A DNA stretch of 64,000 nucleotides. Source: Chrysaora quinquecirrha (Eukaryota; Cnidaria; Scyphozoa; Semaeostomeae; Pelagiidae). How positions within the stretch are numbered: the stretch's first letter is position 1; every line of letters begins with the position of its first letter. The position numbers and the translations under genes are program-made. The notes under the pieces are model-generated. The model did not search any database. It was not told the origin of the DNA and saw nothing but the letters and a program-made list of their open reading frames with translations. The stretch covers positions 448,737 through 512,736 of the forward strand of contig JACTAT010000012.1 in the NCBI GenBank assembly GCA_014526335.1, given 5' to 3'. Below, piece by piece: positions 11,601-23,600 of this stretch.

Positions 11601-14600
11601 TCTTCGAATTGAAATATCGGGTGAACCAGCGAAAATATTAAAAGGTGGCATATCTCAAATCAAAGGCATCATAAAAACGTTGCTGCGCCCACTGTTTATG
11701 TCTTTACGGTAATGCTTCCTTATTTTTCAGGGTTAAGAAAAATTCATGTCACGTAAGACGTAAGATAACAAGCGCAACACTGTGCAAAGTGCAAAATGCA
11801 CATAGATGTGTGACAAAACATCTATCTAGGAAAGAAGGTTTGCTTATTTATTTAAAATAAAGATAAGACGTTACCTAGATCTCCAAGGTACAGGAAGCAT
11901 CTTTGGCACCATTTCAGGACCAATTTTTTTCCTTCTTCTAATATTTCTTCTTTATTGACAATAAAATGAAAAACACAGAGTTAGAAGCTTCATAAAAAAC
12001 ATACAGAAATTCATTTTAATTTGGCCCCGCTGGCAGACAAGAAGAGTACAAAGCAGTAGAGAAGGAAGAAGGAAAAACGAATACGGAGGTTGTAGCGTTT
12101 TATATGCAGAAATTTTCAAAGCAAAGGAGGATTTTAATATTAGTTTCTGAACATAAAAATAGTAAAAATATTCTATAAATAATCATAGTGTAACTCAAAT
12201 ATAATAAATGCAAAAGTCAGTAAGTAAGAAGTATGAGAAACTAAAAAATAACAAAGACCGAGGAGACAAGTACCTCTTTCAGTGTTTTCGGGTTATAGCT
12301 AACTGGAATATTTGGTACGCCTCGTCAAGCTACGAATTGTTTCAAATGAAGTTGGAATTCTTCAGCTGTTTGATCCTTACAGAGTTTAAGATGAACAGCC
12401 CCTGTAGCTACACAGGTGAACATGATTAGACACACCTTTAATTTTCGGACCCCTCCCATTAGATTGCCGGAAACGCTCTGTCTGTGCAAAATTAATGGGT
12501 AACACTTCTGTAGAAATAAGAGCAATTATAGCATGGAACAGGATTAATGAACTTATAACATATTGTAACATTTATGATCTATAAATAAATATAAACAGGT
12601 TTGTAGTAGCCTAGGTGTCAGATCGCGCAATCGTTAATCACGCATCCTTAGATCCTAAATTGTAGCCTCGTCAAATTATAGATTTTATTCTCATCGATCA
12701 GCTGAAAGGCTTAGCTGGAAGGCTCTGTTGCGAAACGCGCTCGCCCGAAGAATGCACTCGCATCTTAGACTTTACATTTACTAGCAACAAAGCAACCGAC
12801 TTATTTGTTATTTGTTATTGGTAACCAGTCTATTTATCTTTGTAAACTTATGATAATTAAACTTCCTTTAATGAAGGGGCCAACTTCTTCGGAATCTTGT
12901 ACACCTTTGCTTGAAATCCTACTGTCTAAAGGGGAAATCTTTTACAATCCTATTGTTTCAACCAGAATCTCGTACACGAATTTGAAGATGGAAATGCCCT
13001 CCTTTAACACAATGAAGGATGTGTTAGTTTTTCAAGACCAATATTTCTATTCGTTGATTTCGTGTTGATCTTAACAGGTTGGGTTTGACCACGTAAAAAA
13101 GTTTAATCAAAATTTATATTTCGTTTTTTTTGGGAAAAGATATGATGAAAATGAATAAGTAGCTACGTATCTTTAGCTATGTATATTTGTCTCAATCATC
13201 TCTGCATTAGATTAAAAAGTATTTCTCAACAATTCCGCGTTTTTGTTTCATGTAACCTGGTACTGATTTGTTGGTGAAAAATTCTTTAGTTAACAGGCCT
13301 AGCCAGAAAAACGCTCATCAATAATAGCTACTAAGATTTCCTGTAGCTATTTTGAATTCTTATTATCATTATTCTAAAATTCATTCCATTTTACCTCTTG
13401 CAATTTTTACTTCGCAATATGACATTGAAAATTAATAATTTTAGATGATAAAGTTGACAAAATCATCTTCGTTCAAAATTGAGAACACAGTTTCAAATGG
13501 GCAGAGGTTTCGGCGTACTTTGCAGTCATCAATCAAGCTCAAGGCAATCTCCAATCCAGGTTGTGAGCCCTGGTTAAAAACTCGGTGTTGCTTGATTGTT
13601 TTCGAGTGTTGCTAATTTTTACAAACGCTTGGGAAACTGTGCATTTCTGTCATTTGTCTTTTGTAGGAAAACATTCTAACTGTCAAACCGCACAATTGAG
13701 CTCAACAATATACGCTTTAGCAAAATATGGCGGCTGTAACGTCCTTTGTTTTATTTCATGTATTTTTATTTTGCTAGTTATCTTGAATATTTTATCTTCC
13801 TTTGATCTCTCTAAGGAAAAAGTGCTACAGATAAATAGGTTGGTAGATATATCCTAGATGCATAGATGCAAAGCATTCTACTGTAATGTTTTTATTTAGA
13901 AGTTTTTTGTGTATAAATAGCCTTTCTTTTGCATAACTTTCAAATTATCCTCAGTAACTGCTCTTGCTTGATCAAGGAAAGGCTTAAAATGTAGAATTTG
14001 GACTTTTTTCTTGATGCTATTCACAAAGCCCCGGACAAACGAGGCAACATTTCGTGCAAAATTTGTTACGTGAAGCCGTAAATTTCCGTAGGTGGCCAAA
14101 CGTTGCAACACTTCAAGTGCTACATTTGTCTGCGTTATCAAAAAGTGAACTGGGAGCAAATCAATGATTTTGTTTCTACGGTAACCATGCGCGCTCTTTC
14201 ATCGTCTCTGAGAGCGGGCATCGTGGGCATTTGGAAAGATTATCATAATTGCCCTCAAAAAACATAAACAAAAGCAGCACAGACTAATTCGCATGTTTAC
14301 GATGCTTTAATTTCTAGAAGAAGAAGAAAATGAACTGAGGAATCAACACAAAAGAGGAAAAACTAGCGAAGAGATGAAAGGGTCTTCATGAACAATATTG
14401 TGCGAGAACTTAGAATGGAAGATTCTGCATCGTTCAAAGAGATGATTCGTATGTCATACGAAACCTTTTCGGAAATCTTAAAGGCAATCGAGGCAGACAT
14501 CACACCACAGCAAATCGTGGGTGGAAACGATGTTATCAATGCTGAATCTAGATTAATGGTCACCCTAAGATTTTTGGCTATAGGAGAAACCTATCGATCA

Positions 14601-17600
14601 CTGTCTTTTCAGTTTCGCATCTCAAGGAAAGCAATATCTAACACTGTCAACGAGTTTGCGAAGCCATCATAAGAAATTTGCAACCACTTCATCTAAAAGT
14701 TTCCTCGACAGCTGGAGAATGGCTAGCTATTGCCCAACAATTTGAGGAAAGGTGGCAATTTCCTAACTCTTTAGGTGCAATCGATGGGAAGCATCTAGTA
14801 ATGAAGCCACCCCCAGATGCTGGCTCCAAGTACTATAACTATAAGAACACACATTCTATCGTATTATTGGCTGTTGCTGGCCCAGACTATCAATGTGCTA
14901 ATGCTGATGTTGGAACTAATCGTAGAGTATCCAATGGCTGTGTATAGAATAAAAGCAGCATGGTCGAATCAATTGAGAATGGTACTGTTAATTTCCCTCC
15001 AGATCGGTGCCTTCCTTATGGTGTCAAGAAAATGCCATATGTTTTGTTGCAGATGATGCATTTGCACTCAAAACATATATGATGAAGCCATACCCTCAGT
15101 CAGGCTTAAGTGATGAGCAAAGAAATTTTAATTACCGACTTAGCAGGCCCGCCGAATTTCTGAAAATGTATTTGGCATCAATGCAAATAGATGAAGAGTG
15201 TTCAGATCAATAATACTATTAACACTTGAAACTACTAAGCATGTGGCACTCTCGACATTAAAAATTCACCATTTCCTCCGAAAGAGTTCATCCAAAAACA
15301 TATATCACCCTGCTGGACTCATGGAGAATTCATCAAATCAAAACGCTCCAACCGAATCAATGTGCAAGAGAGACAGGGAACAATCCAAGTTTTGGTGCAA
15401 AAGACGTAAGGGATACATTGAAGGAATATTTTTCAAATGAAAGTGCTGTACCTTGGCAGTGAGAATATTGTTAATCTTTGAACTGAAGTTATCATTAAAT
15501 TCAACATTCTGAACATTATTTTACGTTAGCGTGTTTAAGCAAAGCATTTAGTGTGGTTTCCTGGTTTCGCATATGGTATCTTGTGTATACGTTTTCAACA
15601 CAAGAGTATGGTGCAAGAAAATCATCAACTTTGAATAAATTAAAATTAAACCATATTCTATTCACTTGCAATTTAGATGATAACGTTTGAGAAAATTTTT
15701 TTATTAATTTAGTAGCTAATCAATATCCTGAGTATTTTTAAGTAATGTATAACCTTGTTACATTAAAAAAATAGTTTGAGATTATGTTTAAAAAAAAATA
15801 GCATGTAGTGAAAGTTATGATAAGTTTGGTTGACGTAGAAAATTTAAGTATGAAGTATTTGGAATGTTGTTTCGCAGAACACTGTATCCTTGAGGTTGGG
15901 CTGGAGGAGGGCAATTGAATTCCATACCATATCCTTGAGGTTGGGTTAGAGGAAGGCCATTGACTTCCTTACCATATCGTTGATGTTGGCAGGAGGGAAA
16001 CCATTGATTTCTATGTCATTAACGCCAAGCGTATTAGTAACGAGAGACAATAAAACAAGGTGGATGGCAGTATTCTGGGATCGTATCATCTTAAACCTCT
16101 AACATCTTTTTTTTAAATTAACAAAGTTTGTAGAGTTCATTTAATCGAGTCTCTTCTTCGCCACCTGTATGGTGGCCTAACCGCTAAGATATGCCCAAGG
16201 CTGCCATCGCACCGGCGGGATGTGGGTCCGACAAAGGGCAGATAAGGTGCTGGGAGATATTCAGCGGTGAGGGGGGTGCCAGCGCAACAATATGCTTAAA
16301 ATTAATTTGTTGGCGTTTGTTTTAGTTTCGTTATACTAATGAGAAACTTGCGACGTTGACAATTTCCATTGAACCATATGAATTGCTTGTTCGGGTGTCC
16401 GTCTATAGCGTTGATAACAGCTGCTTGACAAACGACCCAACTGTTTTAGCAGCCATTCTGGTGTTTCCAAACTCGCAGCGGCAGTAGCAGCTCCGATGCG
16501 AAAGCTGTGTGATGAGTATGCTCCTGCGAAGGATGTTGTACGTAGCAGGTCATTCAGTATTGATGTGAATGATGGACGGGTTAGGAATTTGCCGTTGGAA
16601 AATGCGAATAAGGGTTTCCCAGGGTGCCGACAATTTTCAAGGTGCTTCTGAGGGCAGATACTCTTATCTGTGTGGGTGAATTGAAGTTGATGCCCGTTTC
16701 GATAAGGGTCAGAATTTGATACTTTCAAAGTTACGGTGATCGAATCTGCGTTCAATTTGATTTCCTCAACGAGTAGTGAAGAAGACGGCAAATACGTTGA
16801 CTGAGCTGGGCAGCAGAATTCAGAAGCACGCAGAAAGTCGAAATAAGTTGTGGTGAACGAAGCCCAAAGCATAAGTTGATCACGGTGATCAAAACGTGAA
16901 GCACGGAGTGCTTGTTTTAACGCTTTAGAATGTCGATAGTGATTGGAGAACGCTTAGGCAAGGATGCTTAATACCTCTCAGCAGGAGCTGCAAAAGATGC
17001 ATTTCACCGGGGTTGGGTTGAAAGCCGAGTTCTATACTCTTATGACGGACAGCAGACAGATAGCACTGTATCGTAGAATAGCTAAGCGACCGTGCGAGAT
17101 ATGCAGCAAATAGGCGAAGGATATGATCTTGCAGTGGGTAGGATGGGAGAGAATATTGGCAACAAAAGTTTGAATATGATTGGCCATGCTTGTAAGCCTT
17201 TTGAGAAGATTGTGCAATCGAGTGATCTTGAAAGAACTTGACTTCTGCGTTTAGATTAACCAAGCTTCCGCTGAAACTGTTGTTAGTTCTACGTCTGCCC
17301 CCGGAGCGAGGCTGCGCAATCTTTTGAACTGAAATCGAGACAATGCTTCAGTTATTAACCCCATGAATGTGACGTACGTTGACGGTGAAATTATGCTTGG
17401 CCGCGATAAAAATTAATTTCTTTAATTCTGGTGCCAGGGGACACCGAGTTTGAAAAACAAATCAGTCGTGACGGATATATGTTGACTACAAAGAGAGAAT
17501 TAGCCGGACCTGCTAAAAAGTAGTCGTCTAAATAATGCGTTGCGTGCTTGATACCATAGTTATTTTGCATGATCCATAATAACGCCGAAGCAAGGGTGTT

Positions 17601-20600
17601 CAAGCGATTAAGGGAGGAGCGCAAACCAAATGGAAGGCAAAGATCAACAAAGTATAAGTATTGAAAGGTAAAGCCGAGATGGTTGGGTTAGAGGAAGGCC
17701 ATTGACTTCCTTACCATATCGTTGAGGTTGGCAGGAGGGAAACCATTGATTTCTATGTCAAAAAGAGTATCCCTTATTCTTTTCTCTGCAATGGCTCTCG
17801 TTCGTTTATCAAAGGGTCAGTTTTTCAGTGACAAATGGCGCAAAGTGGTTTTCCTTCTTGTCTTGATTTCATACACATCCACCATATTCAGATTCTCGAC
17901 TATTTCTTTCAAGGCCTTTTCTCGCTGGTCTTTCAAATAGGACGTCCTGCCGGGAACATCCCATAGGTAAGGTCTTTCCTTCACAAGATTTATAAATTTG
18001 AGTATTGCGTCGTGTGGCCAAGCATGCTTCCTTGAAATTGGTGTATTTCATTCTTTCTGTGGTTCTCTCTTCTTGCTCTGTTGGCGCCAGTTTGCGTTTC
18101 TCTTTGGGAGGAAACGAGGAAGGGCCTAGTTTTCCCTTTGCTGAAGAATGCCTCTTTGTAGCCAAAGCACTTTTTGATGATTTCGAAACCTGCACCACTG
18201 GTTCCTTCCACATCATCTTCACTTACAAATCATCTCCAGATATGTAAGATTCTGCCATTCTACCGTGATAATAAATATACATTAAGTTTTGCTTTCGACA
18301 GACTTCTGACAATGTGCTGCTTTCTGCTTTTGAAGTTTAACTTTGTCTTTTTCTTTCTTTAACAACAACGGCCCTTCACTGAGGGACTTTTTAACTACAG
18401 CGGCCCTTCACTTAGGGACTTGTTAACAACAACGGCCTTTCACTGAGGGACTTTTTAACAACAACGGCCCTTCACTGAGGGACTTTTTAACTACAGGGGC
18501 CCTTCACTTAGGGACTTTTAAACTACAGCAGCCCTTCACTGAGGGACTTTTTAACAACAACGGCCCTTCACTGAGGGACTTTTTAATAACAACGGCCCTT
18601 AACTGAAGGACTTTCTAACAACAACGGCCCTGCACTTAGGGATTTATCAACTACAGCGGCCCTTCACAGAGGGAATTTATTAACGAAAGACGCTAGAATA
18701 GAGGGACTGTTGAAAGTAGCGGTCTTACACTGAGAGACTATGCCTTGTATTCACGTTGATACGATCAAAAGGGCGGGTGGGAAGGGGAATTCTTGAACTT
18801 AAAGCGAGAGATAATTTCACTACTTTGCGTGCTTGTTCGAACGACAGAATGATCAGCTATCATGTGCACGACAATTTAAGTTACGGGGACTGTGGACTAA
18901 AATCTAATACTTGGCGTTATACTGGCGTAGAATATCCAATTAACGCCTAGCGTATTAGTAATGAGAGACAAAAAAACAAGGTGGATGGCAGTATTCTGGG
19001 ATCGTATCATCTTAAACCATCCTAACAAAGTTAACAAAGTCTGTAGAGTTCATTTAATCGAATCCCTTCTTTTCCATCGGTATGGTGGCCTAACCGCCAA
19101 GATACGCCCAAGACTGCCATCGCACCGGCGGGAGGTGCGTTCCGACAAGGTACAGCTAAAGTGTTGGGATATATTCAGCAGTGAGGGAGGTGCCAGCGCA
19201 ATTATATTCTTAAAACTAATTCGTTGGCTTTTTGTTTTTTTTTTCATTATTCTATATTTTCTCCTTTTTTTATTTATCACTCTAATTAACGCTAAACGTA
19301 ACTAAATATTAATAAGAAACTTGTGCTGTTGCCAATTTCTTTTGAACCATATGAATTGCTTGTTCGGGTATCCGTATATAGCTTTGATAACAGCTGTTTG
19401 ACCAACGACGCAACAGTTTTAGCAGCCATTCTGGTGTTTCCATACTCGCAGCAGCAGTAGCAGCTCCGATGCGAAAGCTGCGTGGTGAGTATGTTCCTGC
19501 GAAAGGTGTTGGACGTAGCAGCTCTTTCAGTATTAATGTGAGTGATTGATGTGTTAGAAATTTACCGTTGTACAATGCGAATAAGGGTTTGTCAGGGTGC
19601 TGACAATTTTCAATAATGCTTTGAAGGGCAGATACTCTTACCTGTACGGGTGAAACGAAGTTGATGCCCGTTTCGGTAAGGGTCCGACTTTGATACTTTC
19701 AATGTTATTTAACGTCCTCGACGAGTAGTGAAGAGGACGGCGAATACAGTGACTCGGCCAGGCAGCAGAATTCAGATGCACGCGGAAAGCCGAAATAAGC
19801 TGTTCACGGTGATGGAAACATGAAGTAAGGAGTGCTTGTTTCAACGCTTTTAGAATATCGATAGTGATTGGAGAACGCTTGGGCAAGGATGCTGAGCCTT
19901 TAATACGCTTAATTCCTCTGAGCAGGAGCTGCAAAAGATGCATTTCACCGGGGTTGGGCAGATAGCACTGTATCGTAGAATAGCTAAGAGACCCTGTGAG
20001 CTAAGCAGTAAACAGGCGAAGGATATGTTCTTCAAGTGGGTAAGGTGGGAGAGAATATTGGTGACATAAGTTTAAATATGATTGTTGGCTATGCTTCTAA
20101 GCCTTTTGCAGTGATTTGGCAATCGATTGATCTTGAAAGAACTTGACTTCTGCGTTTGAAAGAACTTGAATTGACCAAGCTTCCGCTGGAGCTGGTGTTG
20201 GCTCTACGTCTGCCCCCGAACGAGGCAGCAGAATCTTTGGATCTGAAATCGAGATAATGCGTCAGCTAAACAGTAGTTAACCCCATGAATGTGACGCACG
20301 TTGACGGTTAAATTATTCTTGGCCGCAATAAAAAATAAATTCCTTAAGAGAGTCATAATTTGTGGACATTTTGATGTTTGGAAGCCCAGACGTTGACAAA
20401 GGATAGGTTGTCGCAATGAAAACATAATCTCTTCTGAGAAAATAATTTCCCCTTTCTTGTCCTTTATTGCCTCTTCGGTAAGCAGAACTAGATAAATCAA
20501 TTACACGACTGGTGAACGTACGACCCGAGGGGATGATTTTTTATACTAATGAAAGTGTGCCAATTAAAGAAAGCAAGTCACGTTTTGTGCACTTTTTCTT

Positions 20601-23600
20601 ACCATGAAACGATTGCAGTAAGGAAATAAGGGATTCCAGTTTGCCAGGCGGTAAACGTAATTCTATCAAAGACGACCCGATTTCTATTCCGAGGTATATG
20701 ATGGAAGACACAGGTCCCGTAACTTTTTCTGGTGTCAGGGGGACACCGAGTTTGAAAAACAAATCAGTCGTGACGGATATATGTTGACTACAAAGAGAGA
20801 ATTTAGCCGGACCTGCTAAAAAGTAATCGTCTAAATAATGCGTTGCGTGCTTGATACCATAGTTATTTTGCATGATCCATAATAACGCCGAAGCAAGGGT
20901 GTTAAAGCGATTAAGGGAGGAGCGCCAACCAAATGGAAGGCAAAGATCAACAAAGTATTGAACGGTAAAGCCGAGATAATGCCATTCTGTAAAACTCACT
21001 GGGCATATCCTGAATGCGCTCTTAATGTCAATTTTTGCCATTTGCGTGCCTTGGCCCAGTTTTGAGACGATATTAACTGCCTCATCAAAATGATTAAAGC
21101 GGAGCTCTGATTCGCTGTCGGCAATAAGGTCATTAATCGAATGTCCAGAAGGGGAAGAGAGGTCTGTAATAGTTCGAAATTTATCTGAATCTCTCTTTGG
21201 GACCACCCCAATAGGTGATGTACGAAAGTTTTTTAGCTGTGGCTGGGGAAAGGGCCTAGCAATACGCTTTAATTTCAGCTAAATCAAAATATTATCAAAA
21301 AGAATTCCGGAATGTGTGACTGTATACTTTAACTTAGACGCTGTTTTAGAAAACTCTGGACCTGAATAACCAATCTGAAAACAACAACAAATTTGCGATT
21401 ATGATGGTGAAGCAATTCTTTTTTCGGAGTTGAAAAATTAACTGGAGTGCTGGAAAAACTGGGAAGAGGGTTAAAATTGTTTGCGAGAGTCACAGTTTTG
21501 TTGCTGGGAGAGGGCCAAAGCAGAGTTTGCAGACGTGGGGGAACTTTCAATTGCTGCGGCTACAATTTTGTTGATTGTTGAAGTAGTTGCATGTTTTGAA
21601 GGACTCGTTGTTGTTGGTGCGGGCTTCTGATTGTGATGTGCGTGAGGGACGAAAATTGGCTGATTAAGGGTTGTTGGGGCAATTTTCGGAGCAGTGACCA
21701 CTCGGGAAAAACTGAAAACACTGTTGTGAGGGTGCTTGTTGGCTGGTTGCACATCGAAGGGAACGAGTAAACATATTCATCAAAACGAGCCCACGAAAGA
21801 CTTTTATTCAGGGCAATATTCATTCGCAATGCCGTGTCGTATCTAAGCCATGCAGAAACGGGATATTTCGTTGAAAAGGGCAAATCGATTCCTGATAAGC
21901 AAATGTGTCCCTTGCCAAGTCGGGATGGAAGTTTACCATGGCCTGAATAAAAATGTTCCATGCTTCAAACCAAGAAGCACTACTATTAATGTTTTGTTCG
22001 TTTTGGGTAGATGGGGAAACAGATACTTTGCTTGTTGAGTCAGATGGGTCGATAGTACAGCTGAATTTCCCAGGGTTGACGCTGTTAGGCAGTAATGAAT
22101 TTAAATCTACGGATCCTTTTTGAATCGCGTTCATAAGTTTAGCAGACAACGGAGGCAGAGAGCTTCGAGAAACACTAGGCAATAATAAAGACGAATTACC
22201 TTGCACCGGAGATGGAACTGGGTTTGTATGAGTTAAGGGAGTTGCCGGCGTGGTCAAAGATGCAGGAGACAATATGAGTGTTGTCGAAGAATGCGAGGCT
22301 TGTCTTGATGCGTGAATTTCTTCTCGAATAAGGGTACGAAGCTCCTCCAAGGTTAATGAGGCAGCGGTAGGGTTTGATTCAGCACTTTCCTCGGTATCGT
22401 CGTTGGGTTGAACTTCAGCTTCATTCATTCTATCATCTCCAGAAATCGAGGAAATACCACTGCCATGAAAATATGCAAACAAACGGTTTGCTAAGCCAGA
22501 CTTTTTCCCAGTGATAGAAAAACCATAGTTAGCGCAGCGAAGCTGAAGTGAGTGTTTAGTAAGGCAAAGCTTGACAACTTGACATATAAAAATAACTTGA
22601 CAACAACAACAAAGCCAATCCTTCTTGGGCCCTGTTTACGCTTGGCCGGGCAAGCTCGCCTAACCGGGCTGGCCCACCTCCATGTAAACAGGCCCTTGGA
22701 CATTCGCTGCTCACGATCACGAATTCTACATGTTGCTGAATTGACACTAGAGATGACGAAAACTTGGAAAATAACGAATTCTTGAACTTAAAGCGAGAGA
22801 TAACTTTACTACTTTGTGTGCTTGTTCGAACAACAGAATAATCAGCCATCATTTGCACGACTATTTAAGTTACGGAGACTGAGGACTAACATCTAATACT
22901 TGGCGTTAAATAACATTTACTGGCGTAGAATTTCCCATTGTTTTATTTTCAAAGGCGGTAATAATTATCACTCAGTTGTACAAGTTGTTCCAGTGCGAAC
23001 GGCAAAAGTTGCATTTTTGGAGATGGACAAATTTCTACTTATCTTCAAAGGTTCCGTTGTAGATCTGAAAAACTAGAATTAACAAGAGGGAAAAGGAAAG
23101 AGCTGTCACCATGTTTGCTTTCTGAAGAGGGAGAAGTACGCGCATTAAATTGGAAGCAATCTTAAACAGGGCAAACTGTTGGTCAATCTGTTGGTCAATG
23201 CGAACAAAAACCTTACAAACTTTGTCAAATATGAAAAAGTTTTGCAAATTTGCGTGTGAGTTTAATGTTTGACAATTTTTGTCAAGAAATTCGTGAAACA
23301 CTATGCGAGTGGGCCCTTTGAGACTAAACTGTACGGTACGGATGTTTTGTTATGTTTGGAATGGCATGAAGTGTCAACAAGGTATTGGTGTTAAGGCTAA
23401 GTGTATTACAACTGCACAGTGGGATGGCAACAGTCCCCCCAGGGCATCTAATAGCGCTTGCTTGGCGGAGCCGCTCTTGTGTTGTTAACAGACTGTCGCG
23501 TCTCAAAGGCGCATGCGTTCTTCTCAGCTACGTATTGGTGTTAGTCGGTTGGGTTCAGGTAAAGGTTTGTAGAGATATGGTTATCTTTGGATGTAACTGC

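Larger units (their letters stand above)
18787..22939 (-). mobile_element. DIRS-like retrotransposon, copy 2 (decayed)
   Basis: Between two direct repeats of about 160 bases lie, on the minus strand, gag (about 22482-21471), reverse transcriptase (21285-20541), RNase H (20535-20204) and tyrosine recombinase (20170-19309). This order without a visible methyltransferase is closest to the Ngaro branch of DIRS-like elements; the assignment is by gene order only. All genes are interrupted. The element is in sense orientation within the large SMG5 intron. Its 5' edge overlaps the left edge of the exon duplication described at 22721. Confidence 0.75.

Noticed and set aside
18361..18735. CRISPR-like array (32-bp repeats)
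   Set aside because: Units are contiguous with no unique spacers, the DNA is clearly eukaryotic, and no cas genes are present. It is a minisatellite.
16336..22939. Phage or plasmid-type integrase
   Set aside because: The recombinase is accompanied by DIRS-type RT, RNase H and gag and resembles DIRS recombinases; nothing else is prokaryotic.
23035..23301. 88-codon minus-strand frame with a signal-peptide-like C-terminal stretch, also at 25636-25902
   Set aside because: It is conserved between the copies only because the whole 2.1 kb block is duplicated. The hydrophobic stretch is at the wrong end for a signal peptide and no splice sites or homology support it.
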